A stretch of 6,382 nt of DNA from Clostridiales bacterium (GTDB taxonomy: Bacteria; Bacillota; Clostridia; Lachnospirales; WRAX01), in contig JAISVU010000079.1 in NCBI GenBank assembly GCA_031271375.1, positions 1 through 6,382 on the forward strand, written 5' to 3'. The notes under the pieces were generated by a model that was given only the letters and a program-made list of their open reading frames with translations, ran no database searches and had not been told where the DNA came from. Made by a program: the position numbers and the translations under genes. This document shows, piece after piece, positions 1 to 5,950 of the stretch (positions are counted from its first letter, which is position 1; every line of letters starts with the position of its first letter).

Positions 1-66
1 TCAAAGTCAGGTTGTCAAGGGTTTTTGTCCAATCCCAGCAAATTTAAGTAGCTATAAGTAATGAGG

Positions 67-104
67 ACGGCGGAAGCGCACTACAGCGCCCCTGCCGTTT
101 TTTT
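67..104 (+). terminator. Rho-independent terminator of an upstream gene
   Basis: An imperfect stem, ACGGCGGAAGCGC (67-79) with GCGCCCCTGCCGT (86-98), closes a six-base loop and runs into seven T residues (98-104). It has two central mismatches and one G-T pair. It would end plus-strand transcription entering from the left and insulate the operon that follows. Bases 1-66 are too short to assign: all three plus frames are open from base 1 and stop at 45, 51 and 61, so the tail of an upstream gene is possible but cannot be identified. Confidence 0.7.
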
Positions 105-154
105 CAGGAAAATTCTGTATAGAAAAGGAGCGGCACGAATTTTCAAATAAGGGC

Positions 155-183
155 TTGACAAATAGTAATTATTATCATATAAT
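155..183 (+). promoter_or_regulatory. Consensus sigma-A-type promoter of the oxygen-defence operon
   Basis: TTGACA (155-160) and TATAAT (178-183) are separated by exactly 17 bases, so both hexamers and the spacing match the vegetative consensus. The start of transcription should fall near 190, giving a leader of about 35 bases before the perR start. A promoter this strong normally needs tight repression, which fits the operators overlapping it. Confidence 0.85.
163..177 (+). promoter_or_regulatory. Fur/PerR-type operator 1, within the promoter spacer
   Basis: TAGTAATTATTATCA matches the 7-1-7 Bacillus Fur box TGATAATNATTATCA at 12 of 14 informative positions, and the PerR box TTATAATNATTATAA at 11 of 14. 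It fills the spacer between the -35 and -10 hexamers almost exactly, so bound repressor would block RNA polymerase. Sequence alone does not settle whether PerR or Fur binds; autoregulation by the first gene is the simplest reading. Confidence 0.7.
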
Positions 184-194
184 AATGAATATCA
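180..194 (+). promoter_or_regulatory. Fur/PerR-type operator 2, covering -10 and start region
   Basis: TAATAATGAATATCA matches the Fur box at 12 of 14 informative positions and the PerR box at 11 of 14. It begins 17 bases after the start of operator 1, overlaps the end of the -10 hexamer and covers the expected transcription start. Two boxes about 1.5 to 2 helical turns apart suggest cooperative binding of two dimers. Confidence 0.6.
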
Positions 195-223
195 TCATCG
201 ACATGTAAGAAGGTGTGCGCAAT

Positions 224-604
224 ATGGAGCATAGAAGAAAAACGATTCAGCAACAGGTAATCCTTGACGCAGTGCGGGAACTCAATATCCACGCAACTGC
301 GGAGGAGGTCTATGACCGTGTTGCAGCAAAGCATCCATCCATAAGCAAGGCGACTGTTTACAGGAACCTCAGTCAGATGTCGGAAGCGGGAGAGCTTGTG
401 AATATTGGCAGTTTTTTTGGTTCGACTCATTACGACCATAATTGTCATAAGCACTATCACTTCATTTGCGAACGTTGTAAGCGCGTTTTCGATGTTGACG
501 ATTACTTTCCTGATCTTACCGAACAGCTTTCAGGGATGGACGGCTTTGAAATCACAGGGCATCAGCTTACTTTCAGCGGTTTATGCCATGAGTGCAAAAG
601 TTAA
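224..604 (+). CDS. perR: PerR-like peroxide-sensing repressor, Fur family
   Basis: This 126-residue cytoplasmic DNA-binding protein has an N-terminal winged helix (about 1-65, recognition segment ISKATVYRNL) and a C-terminal metal-binding dimerisation domain. Two CxxC pairs (C82/C85 and C121/C124) form the structural zinc site. The five residues that bind regulatory metal in Bacillus PerR (H37, D85, H91, H93, D104) align with H23, D71, H77, H79 and D90 here. Aspartate rather than glutamate at the last position is associated with peroxide sensitivity in PerR, which favours PerR over Fur. The ATG at 224 is chosen because AGAAGG (208-213) lies 10 bases upstream; the in-frame GTG at 215 is too close to that site. 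The N-terminus is about 14 residues shorter than in Bacillus PerR. It is the first gene of the operon and probably represses itself and its neighbours until peroxide oxidises it. Confidence 0.88.
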   Translation: MEHRRKTIQQQVILDAVRELNIHATAEEVYDRVAAKHPSISKATVYRNLSQMSEAGELVNIGSFFGSTHYDHNCHKHYHFICERCKRVFDVDDYFPDLTEQLSGMDGFEITGHQLTFSGLCHECKS

Positions 605-627
605 ATTATTTACAAGGAGGAAACGCG

Positions 628-1293
628 ATGCGAAAGTACAAATGCTCCGTCTGCGGGTATGTGTATGACGAAGCAAAAGGCGTCCCGGAGAAAGGCATTG
701 CCCCCGGTACAAAATGGGATAATATTCCCGGAGATTTTGTCTGTCCTTTGTGCGGCGCGCCAAAATCAGTTTTCAAACCGGAGGATGATTCCGCGCTGAA
801 ACCGGCAACCACGCCTGCTGACGACACGCCCGCAATGAATCCGAAAGAGTTTTCGGCTGGTGAACTCTCTGCTATTTTTTCAAGCTTGGCGAAAGGCTGT
901 GAAAAACAGCGTCTTGGAGCGGAAACAGACGCCTTTAACGCTTTGGCAGATTATTTCAAGGCAAACGGCGGTGTTGAAAGCGGCCTGTCATTTAATGATT
1001 TGTCGGACGGTCTGGACGGCGATATCACAAAAGGCTTGGTATCCGCAAGAAAAGTCGCAGAGGACAACTCGGACAGAGGGGCGCTGCGATCCGTTGTTTG
1101 GAGCGAGAAGGTCAGCGCCATGCAAAAAGCCTTGCTTGAGCGCTTTGAAAAAGAAGGCGACGCCATGTTGGAAAACACAAACACATATGTCTGCGATGTC
1201 TGCGGCTTCATCTACATAGGCGAAACAAAGCCGGATATCTGCCCGGTCTGCAAGGTTCCAAACTACAGAATCGACCAGGTCGAAAGGAGGTAG
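628..1293 (+). CDS. Protein with a rubredoxin domain at each end
   Basis: A 221-residue cytoplasmic iron protein. Residues 1-52 are a complete rubredoxin, with iron-binding cysteines C6, C9, C39 and C42 and the typical W30, PGD and CPLCG segments. Residues 52-72 are a Pro/Ala-rich linker. Residues about 73-182 are predicted helical and unassigned; the layout recalls a rubrerythrin helical bundle, but no ExxH di-iron motif is present (the equivalent region reads SEKVSAM). Residues 187-221 form a second, short rubrerythrin-type rubredoxin domain (C189, C192, C205, C208). The start at 628 follows AAGGAGG (614-620) by 7 bases; an in-frame GTG at 592 would overlap perR and is rejected. It lies 23 bases after perR and 4 bases before the next start. 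It probably shuttles single electrons to rubrerythrin. The role of the middle region is unknown. Confidence 0.85.
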   Translation: MRKYKCSVCGYVYDEAKGVPEKGIAPGTKWDNIPGDFVCPLCGAPKSVFKPEDDSALKPATTPADDTPAMNPKEFSAGELSAIFSSLAKGCEKQRLGAETDAFNALADYFKANGGVESGLSFNDLSDGLDGDITKGLVSARKVAEDNSDRGALRSVVWSEKVSAMQKALLERFEKEGDAMLENTNTYVCDVCGFIYIGETKPDICPVCKVPNYRIDQVERR

Positions 1294-1297
1294 CACG

Positions 1298-2353
1298 ATG
1301 CCTGCATACAGAAATATTCGCCTCTGCGGAAAAGATTGCATGTGCCTTTACGTCTGCCCTACAGGCGCGGCAGATACGGAGGACAGCATAATAGACGTAA
1401 AAAAGTGCCTTCCCGGTTGCATGGCTTGTGTGGATGCGTGTCCGTCCGGCGCAATCTCAATGGTTCCCGATACATACCCGCCGCAACAGCCAAAATCAGA
1501 AACGGTTATCGCTTCTCAGCGTGCGCTGGGGTGTTCCAAAGCCAGACAATGGATGGTCGCGAAACAGCTTGCGGCTTCCGCCGACAGCGCCGTCACAAGG
1601 CAGTTTGCCGAAGCGGTTGCAAAGTCTAATCTCAGAATGGCGGAGGACATTCTGCGCGAGTCGGGATATATGCTGCCGCAAAGCTCGGAAGTCCGCGAAC
1701 TGCTGGAAATTCTGCTTGCGGGCGCAACTCCCGGATTCCCCAAAGAGGCGGCAGAACTTCTGCTAAACAAGCTGCAAAACCAAACAAATATAACAAAGGG
1801 AGAAATGAAAATGCCAAACCTTAAAGGAACTAAAACCGAGAAAAACCTCATGGAAGCCTTTGCCGGAGAGAGTCAGGCTCGCAACAAATATACCTACTTC
1901 GCGTCTCAGGCGAGAAAAGACGGTTATGAGCAGATCGCTTCCATTTTTGAGGAAACCGCCGGGAACGAAAAAGAACACGCGAAGCTCTGGTTTAAGCTGC
2001 TCTGCGGCGGGGAAATTCCCGCGACTGCCGAAAACCTAAAAGCCGCCGCCTACGGTGAACACGGCGAATGGACGGATATGTACAAGCGTATGGCCGAGGA
2101 CGCCCATGCAGAGGGCTTCAATGATATCGCGTATATGTTTGAGGCCGTCGGACGGATCGAAAAAGAACACGAGGAGCGCTATCTGAAGCTCGCCGGCAAT
2201 ATCGCGGACGGTTCCGTCTTTGCCAAGAAGGAAAAATCCGTATGGATTTGCCGCAACTGCGGACATATCGTTGACAACGTAAGCGCACCGGAAAAATGCC
2301 CCGTATGCGCTCATCCACAAGCATATTTTGAGCTTCGCGCAATCAACTATTAA
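1298..2353 (+). CDS. Ferredoxin-rubrerythrin fusion reading frame
   Basis: One uninterrupted 351-codon frame. Residues 1-55 are a two-cluster ferredoxin with cysteines C10, C14, C16, C20 and C37, C41, C44, C48, each group ending in CP. The spacing (CX3CX1CX3CP and CX3CX2CX3CP) departs from the usual CX2CX2CX3CP. Residues about 75-165 are helical and unassigned. Residues 172-351 are a full rubrerythrin. The start at 1298 follows AAAGGAGG (1283-1290) by 7 bases, and only 4 bases separate it from the preceding stop, implying translational coupling. The rubrerythrin part has its own ribosome binding site and a natural start at 1811, so the cell may make a fusion, a separate rubrerythrin, or both. 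A one-base indel before 1791 would put the TAA at 1791-1793 in frame and split the frame into two ordinary genes. The fusion could therefore be a recent event or a sequencing error. Confidence 0.75.
   Translation: MPAYRNIRLCGKDCMCLYVCPTGAADTEDSIIDVKKCLPGCMACVDACPSGAISMVPDTYPPQQPKSETVIASQRALGCSKARQWMVAKQLAASADSAVTRQFAEAVAKSNLRMAEDILRESGYMLPQSSEVRELLEILLAGATPGFPKEAAELLLNKLQNQTNITKGEMKMPNLKGTKTEKNLMEAFAGESQARNKYTYFASQARKDGYEQIASIFEETAGNEKEHAKLWFKLLCGGEIPATAENLKAAAYGEHGEWTDMYKRMAEDAHAEGFNDIAYMFEAVGRIEKEHEERYLKLAGNIADGSVFAKKEKSVWICRNCGHIVDNVSAPEKCPVCAHPQAYFELRAINY
1795..1813 (+). promoter_or_regulatory. Internal ribosome binding site and start for rubrerythrin
   Basis: AAAGGGAG (1795-1802) lies 8 bases before the ATG at 1811, inside the longer frame. 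The residues after this ATG (MPNLKGTKTEKNL) align with the very N-terminus of Desulfovibrio vulgaris rubrerythrin (MKSLKGSRTEKNI). This indicates that 1811 is the ancestral start and is probably still used. Confidence 0.7.
1811..2353 (+). CDS. rbr: Rubrerythrin from the internal start (in frame with the fusion)
   Basis: Rubrerythrin is a cytoplasmic NADH-linked peroxidase that reduces H2O2 to water at a di-iron site, receiving electrons through a rubredoxin domain. Counted from 1811 the product has 180 residues, against about 191 in Desulfovibrio vulgaris. The shortfall is in the loop before the third helix. All di-iron ligands are present: E20, E53 with H56 (first ExxH), E83, E86, and E117 with H120 (second ExxH). 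The C-terminal rubredoxin domain has C147, C150, C163 and C166 and ends in the familiar HPQAYFEL segment. It should be catalytically complete. It is listed separately from the fusion because it has its own ribosome binding site and a natural N-terminus. Which product predominates cannot be told from sequence. Confidence 0.75.
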   Translation: MPNLKGTKTEKNLMEAFAGESQARNKYTYFASQARKDGYEQIASIFEETAGNEKEHAKLWFKLLCGGEIPATAENLKAAAYGEHGEWTDMYKRMAEDAHAEGFNDIAYMFEAVGRIEKEHEERYLKLAGNIADGSVFAKKEKSVWICRNCGHIVDNVSAPEKCPVCAHPQAYFELRAINY

Positions 2354-2378
2354 GGAAAATGGGAAGGAGAATGGGCAA

Positions 2379-2786
2379 ATGATTACTTTGACGGATAGTA
2401 TGAAGGTAGGCGTGCCTAAGATTGACGCGCAGCATCAGGAACTTGTGGACAGGCTCAACGCGGTTACTTCTATGGGCGCAAAGGCTGTTTCCAAAGAAGA
2501 AACGCAAAAAACGCTGAACATGCTCGGAGATTACATTGTCAAGCACTTCGGCGATGAGGAAGTTTTGCAAAAGCAGTCGGGATACCCCAAATACGAGTGG
2601 CATCGGGGGCAGCACCAGATTTACATAGGCGAATTTCAGAAGCTCAAGCGGGAATTTGACACAAACGGCATCTCGGCAAAATTCACGCTTGACCTCAACA
2701 ACTCTATTGTCGGCTGGATTGTGCGGCACATCAAGAATGTTGACGTTGAGTTCGGAAAGTATTACCGGAGCAGCAGGAGCGCCTAA
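2379..2786 (+). CDS. Bacteriohemerythrin, single domain
   Basis: A 135-residue soluble four-helix O2-binding protein. The seven di-iron ligands of hemerythrin are all visible: H19, H56 and E60 (HFGDEE), H75 and H79 (HRGQH), H117 and D122 (HIKNVD). The length is normal for a stand-alone bacterial hemerythrin. The start at 2379 follows AAGGAG (2364-2369) by 9 bases. An upstream TTG at 2328 in the same frame would overlap the rubrerythrin end and lacks a ribosome binding site. It sits 25 bases after the rubrerythrin stop, in the same operon. In this setting it probably scavenges or buffers O2 to protect oxygen-sensitive enzymes, or delivers it to a reductase; the latter is inference. Confidence 0.9.
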   Translation: MITLTDSMKVGVPKIDAQHQELVDRLNAVTSMGAKAVSKEETQKTLNMLGDYIVKHFGDEEVLQKQSGYPKYEWHRGQHQIYIGEFQKLKREFDTNGISAKFTLDLNNSIVGWIVRHIKNVDVEFGKYYRSSRSA

Positions 2787-2807
2787 AACAAAGGATGTGT
2801 TAGTATT

Positions 2808-2999
2808 ATGGCAGTTACGGTTTATTCGGCTCTGTGTCCCCAAAACCATCGGTGTCCCGCCGTTAAAGCCTGTCCCGCGGAAGCGCTGGTTCAAAAGGAA
2901 TATAAAGCGCCGGAGGTATTAAAGGAATCCTGTATTGATTGCGGGCGATGCGCCGAGGTATGTCCCAAAGGGGCCATCGCATTGGCGGTGGAAGTATAG
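2808..2999 (+). CDS. Small 4Fe-4S ferredoxin-like protein
   Basis: A 63-residue protein with one complete 4Fe-4S motif, C42xxC45xxC48xxxC52P, near the C-terminus. An N-terminal half-site (C10, C16, C22P within a CPQNH segment) supplies only three cysteines at non-standard spacing. The first site may bind a 3Fe-4S cluster, use another ligand such as H14, or be empty. Translation probably starts at the ATG at 2808, with AAGGAT (2791-2796) 11 bases upstream, a rather long gap. It is the last gene of the operon, 21 bases after the hemerythrin stop and 7 bases before the terminator stem. It likely feeds electrons to the rubredoxin and rubrerythrin proteins encoded upstream. Confidence 0.82.
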   Translation: MAVTVYSALCPQNHRCPAVKACPAEALVQKEYKAPEVLKESCIDCGRCAEVCPKGAIALAVEV

Positions 3000-3005
3000 A
3001 CGGAT

Positions 3006-3057
3006 ATAGCCGGGCGCACTATGCGCGAGCCGCGTATAACGCGCTCGGCTATCTTTT
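3006..3057 (+). terminator. Terminator of the oxygen-defence operon
   Basis: A 12-bp outer stem, ATAGCCGGGCGC (3006-3017) with GCGCTCGGCTAT (3041-3052), has one G-T pair. Inside it a second 7-bp stem, ATGCGCG (3021-3027) with CGCGTAT (3031-3037), closes a three-base loop. A short T-run (3054-3057) follows. The stem is very stable but the T-run is weak, so some read-through into the next gene is possible. Confidence 0.8.
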
Positions 3058-3116
3058 GACATATGGGCGATTACTGCGCCTGCCCGAATACTGAGAAAAG
3101 ATGAGGGGTTGCAAAA

Positions 3117-3962
3117 ATGTGGAAAGATTCATATCGCATAGGCGTAGATACTGTTGACGAGCAGCACAAGGCGCTGTTTGACGCAACTGAAAAACTTTTA
3201 TCCAATCTGCGGAATCATCAGGATACCCGCAAACAAGAGTGCATGTCGGCCATTGCTTTTCTGAAAGACTATGCGGTTAGGCACTTTGCGGACGAGGAGG
3301 CTTATCAAGTTTCGATAGGCTACAAAGATTATGCCGCGCATAAGAAACTTCATGAGGATTTTGTTCAGACCGTGTTATCCCATGAGGAAAAGATGACAAA
3401 AACGGACTTTGACCTCAGATCTATCAAAGAGTTCACAGGTATGCTTGTCACCTGGCTTACCTATCATGTGGCTGGAATAGACCAGAGCATAACAGGCGAA
3501 AAGACATTCGCGGAAAAGACGTTTGGCACTCAGCTTGATAATTTTCATTATAGTGTTCGCGACGTTTTACAAAAGCTCGCCAGAGTGGATGCGGACGCTA
3601 TTAAAGCAACCGATAAAAGCGACGATGATTTCAGCGAATCCATCTCCGTTGAAATAGAGTTTACAGGCGACGCAAGCGGTCATGTCACCTATGTGTATAC
3701 AAAAGAGTTCACTAAAAATGTAATCTACGCCATGATGCAGTTTGTCCCCGATACAGTCGATGAGTTGGTTTACTCCGCTTTGTTTGAGGTATCGAATATT
3801 ATCAGCGGAACTGTTTGTACGCAGATGGGCAGAGCCGGGATATTTTCGGATATAAAACCGCCAATTCTGTCTGCAAGACCGACTGTTAATCTCAAAGAAC
3901 GGCTTGTGCTTGATACCGGCATGGGTATTATAGAAATTGACTTTGAGCTTAGTTTGGTTTAA
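3117..3962 (+). CDS. Hemerythrin-CheX/CheC-like fusion, putative oxygen-responsive chemotaxis protein
   Basis: A 281-residue cytoplasmic protein with two domains. Residues 1-126 are a hemerythrin with all seven di-iron ligands (H17, H56, E60, H75, H79, H117, D122), so O2 binding is expected. Residues about 140-281 resemble the CheX/CheC family, which removes phosphate from CheY-P. The family motif (D/S)x3Ex2N with a later proline is visible as S220, E224, N227 and P248/P249, in SALFEVSNIISG. The start at 3117 follows GAGGGG (3103-3108) by 8 bases. It lies beyond the operon terminator, and no convincing promoter is visible in the 59 bases between. The inferred role is to tie oxygen level to motility or another CheY-like response. 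The C-terminal assignment rests on motif and fold-like pattern, so it is less certain than the hemerythrin domain. Confidence 0.8.
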   Translation: MWKDSYRIGVDTVDEQHKALFDATEKLLSNLRNHQDTRKQECMSAIAFLKDYAVRHFADEEAYQVSIGYKDYAAHKKLHEDFVQTVLSHEEKMTKTDFDLRSIKEFTGMLVTWLTYHVAGIDQSITGEKTFAEKTFGTQLDNFHYSVRDVLQKLARVDADAIKATDKSDDDFSESISVEIEFTGDASGHVTYVYTKEFTKNVIYAMMQFVPDTVDELVYSALFEVSNIISGTVCTQMGRAGIFSDIKPPILSARPTVNLKERLVLDTGMGIIEIDFELSLV

Positions 3963-4015
3963 TATGTGGACAAGGGAAAGGAAATTTCCCCAATTTTATA
4001 AGGAGTTGGTTCAGC

Positions 4016-4357
4016 ATGAAAAAGAAAATCATTGCAATGGTTGGCGCGGTAGTTTTATGCTTGAGCATGGCAACTTCCGCGTTCGCGGCAACTGCCCCCG
4101 CCGGTTATGGCTATGGCTGCGGGATGTATGGAGCAGGGTACAGCCTGATGTGGGACGAGGACGGAAACTTTCTTGACCAAGAATCTTTTGAGGCCAACCT
4201 TGACAAGTTAATTGAGGATGGCGTAATCAGCGAGTATGACCGCGATTATTACCTTGAGAGATACGAATGGTGTTCAACCAACGGCGGCGGCGCTGCGGGA
4301 ACGCGCGGCGGCGGATGCGGTATGGGTCGCGGACGCGGATGTGGGCGCGGTTGGTAA
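4016..4357 (+). CDS. Small secreted Gly/Cys/Arg-rich protein, function unknown
   Basis: A 113-residue protein with a clear signal peptide: KKK at 2-4, a hydrophobic stretch about 5-20, and probable cleavage at AFA-A after residue 24. The cysteine at 15 is preceded by Leu rather than Gly, Ala or Ser, so a lipoprotein is unlikely. The mature protein has a Gly/Tyr segment (29-42), an acidic helical core (46-86, including an LIEDGVIS segment) and a Gly/Arg/Cys tail (90-113). Four mature cysteines (C35, C86, C101, C109) could bind metal or form disulphides. A DEDGN stretch at 47-51 is EF-hand-like but lacks the acidic residue at loop position 12. The core recalls short DUF2680-type Clostridial proteins, but I do not recognise it firmly. 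The start is set by AAGGAG (4000-4005), 10 bases upstream. It lies 53 bases after the hemerythrin-CheX gene and may share its transcript. Confidence 0.8.
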   Translation: MKKKIIAMVGAVVLCLSMATSAFAATAPAGYGYGCGMYGAGYSLMWDEDGNFLDQESFEANLDKLIEDGVISEYDRDYYLERYEWCSTNGGGAAGTRGGGCGMGRGRGCGRGW

Positions 4358-4387
4358 ACTTCCGCAAGCTATTGGCCTAACATATTA

Positions 4388-4409
4388 GGCGGGCGCGAAA
4401 GCGCCCGCC
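4388..4409. terminator. Hairpin between convergent genes, probable terminator
   Basis: GGCGGGCGC (4388-4396) and GCGCCCGCC (4401-4409) form a perfect 9-bp stem with a GAAA tetraloop, between the plus-strand secreted-protein gene and the minus-strand relaxase. A second stem, GCCTAA (4375-4380) with TTAGGC (4385-4390), overlaps its left edge and could form instead. There is no proper T-run on either strand, so termination is inferred from position and stability. Confidence 0.55.
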
Positions 4410-4419
4410 GTATTCGCAT

Positions 4420-5925
4420 CTATCTCTCCACACCCCGCGACTTTTGCCGCATCTGTACCTTGTCATCGTCCCGCTGCGCGTCCCTGACAGCGCGTTGTAT
4501 TTTATCTGCGCTGGTCGTATTGTCTTTTATTCTGCTGTACTTCCGATACTGTCCCTGACGCTCGACGGTCTTGTCGGCAAGCTCCTTTTCCCATGCCTTA
4601 ATCGGGGGCAGCTTCTTCGGGTCAAACCGCTCTTGCAGAACGTCGCGCAGATATTTCTCTGCGGCGTTGCAGAGGGTTAGTTCCATGCGGTGGGATTCAT
4701 AATAATCGTTTGCGGCGTCCAGAGCCTTTTGCGCTCTGCTCTTTGCAAACAGGCCCGTTTCCTTTCGGGCGGTTTCGTCCTCGGCATACAGCTTTTCGTA
4801 CCGGGCGTTATACTTGCGGTAATCCCTGTAATTATAGCTGTGCTCCAAGTGCTTTTCAAGGGTGTCAATCCGGCGCGAGGTCTTTTTCATGTCCTCGCCA
4901 ACGGCGTGAAGGTCGCTTTGCAACCGCCTCACCACTCTGTCTAAATCCCGCACGGTGTTTATGTCGTTTTCATGGCAGAAGTTGTAGATTGCCGCCGCGT
5001 TCTTCAAGCGGGCAACCGCCGAATGATAATTCGGCGACATAATCTCAAAGATAACGTCGTAGGCCGTCGTCTGCTTGGCGGTTTCGGTCAAGTCCGCAAG
5101 GTTTTTCTCCAGCTTGTTTATACGCGCCCGAAGCTGGCGGATTTCCTTGTTGGTGTTTTCGACAGCGCGGTTAATATCGCCGCGCTCAGTGCGGATGCCG
5201 CGCCGTTCCATCTGCATCGCCGCGACGCCCATGTGTACGGTGGGTTTTTGCTCGATACCCTGTTCGGCATAGGTGCGCCTGTCAATGCGGGAATCGAAGC
5301 CAAGTCGTTCCAGTTCGGCGTTCGTCACATCCTCCCAAGCCTTGCGCCACTTGTCGGCATTGCCGCGATTGTTCCAGTTGGTGGACGGAATTGAGCGGCA
5401 TTTATACTGGCGTTTGGCGGGGTCGTAAATCTTACCGCCGTTATCGTCCAGTATGTATTCCTTCTTCTGCTTACCGCCCCATCTGCCATTTTCGGTTATA
5501 GGGCGCATGGTGAGCATGATATGGGCGTGGGGGTTTCCGTCACCTTTGTCATGGACGCAAAGGTCGGCGCACATACCGGCGTTCACAAAAGTCTCCCCGA
5601 CGTACCGGCGCACAAGGGTAATATTCTGCTCCCGCGTGAGTTCTACAGGCAGGGCTATGTCGATACTCCGCGCCAGTTGTGCGTCGCTGGATTTCTCGAC
5701 TTTTTCCACGGCGTTCCATAAGATTGCGCGGTCTTTGTATTCGGCGGGCGCGTGTCCGGGCAGAAGGATTTCGGCATGGACGACGCCGCCCTTGCGGGTA
5801 TAGTCATGCACAACTCCGTCATGCTCGTTTTTGATTATTTCGCCCGCTTGATACGCGGCGGCGGCGACCGCCGATTTGCCCTTGCCGCGTGTAATAACTT
5901 TCAAATGCGAATGGAATATCGCCAT
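4420..5925 (-). CDS. MobA/MobL-family (MobQ-type) relaxase
   Basis: A 501-residue protein that would nick oriT and lead the cut strand into a recipient cell. The N-terminal relaxase domain (about 1-230) has its probable catalytic tyrosine at Y25, in AAAAYQAGE, the same position as in RSF1010/R1162 MobA. The metal-binding histidines are H125, H133 and H135 (NPHAHIML). The family segment DRRTYAEQGIEQKPTVHMG follows at 215-233. Residues about 255-285 and later parts are predicted coiled coil. There is no C-terminal primase or helicase domain, so it is a short relaxase. ATG at 5923-5925 is preceded by AAAGGAGG (complement of 5934-5941) at 8 bases. It is convergent with the secreted-protein gene and divergent from the zinc-ribbon gene. 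A candidate oriT lies about 370 bases upstream of its start. It marks an integrative or mobilisable element. Confidence 0.93.
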   Translation of the reverse strand: MAIFHSHLKVITRGKGKSAVAAAAYQAGEIIKNEHDGVVHDYTRKGGVVHAEILLPGHAPAEYKDRAILWNAVEKVEKSSDAQLARSIDIALPVELTREQNITLVRRYVGETFVNAGMCADLCVHDKGDGNPHAHIMLTMRPITENGRWGGKQKKEYILDDNGGKIYDPAKRQYKCRSIPSTNWNNRGNADKWRKAWEDVTNAELERLGFDSRIDRRTYAEQGIEQKPTVHMGVAAMQMERRGIRTERGDINRAVENTNKEIRQLRARINKLEKNLADLTETAKQTTAYDVIFEIMSPNYHSAVARLKNAAAIYNFCHENDINTVRDLDRVVRRLQSDLHAVGEDMKKTSRRIDTLEKHLEHSYNYRDYRKYNARYEKLYAEDETARKETGLFAKSRAQKALDAANDYYESHRMELTLCNAAEKYLRDVLQERFDPKKLPPIKAWEKELADKTVERQGQYRKYSRIKDNTTSADKIQRAVRDAQRDDDKVQMRQKSRGVER

Positions 5926-5950
5926 CGGCTCCGCCTCCTTTCGGCTGATA

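Noticed and set aside
124..130. AAAGGAG as a ribosome binding site
   Set aside because: No start codon follows at a suitable distance, and it lies upstream of the operon promoter.
215..223. Upstream GTG start for the PerR-like gene
   Set aside because: The Shine-Dalgarno-like AGAAGG ends one base before this GTG, too close to use; it is well placed for the ATG at 224.
143..460. 105-codon minus-strand open frame opposite perR
   Set aside because: It overlaps the perR promoter and coding region and has no recognisable domain; the plus-strand gene is certain.
592..627. Earlier GTG start for the double rubredoxin
   Set aside because: It overlaps the perR end and has no ribosome binding site, while ATG 628 has AAGGAGG at 7 bases and gives a standard rubredoxin N-terminus.
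2328..2378. TTG start for the single-domain hemerythrin
   Set aside because: It lies inside rubrerythrin without a ribosome binding site. ATG 2379 has AAGGAG at 9 bases and gives the normal length.
2343..2894. 183-codon minus-strand open frame opposite hemerythrin and ferredoxin
   Set aside because: Both plus-strand genes have complete metal-binding motifs; the minus frame shows no recognisable motif and is a shadow.
3056..3061. TTGACA as a -35 element for the hemerythrin-CheX gene
   Set aside because: There is no -10-like hexamer 16-18 bases downstream (3079-3084 is CCTGCC), and the hexamer overlaps the terminator tail.
3980..3989. GGAAATTTCC palindrome upstream of the secreted-protein gene
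   Set aside because: It is a short perfect palindrome, but no promoter hexamers are properly spaced around it, so it gives no basis for calling an operator.
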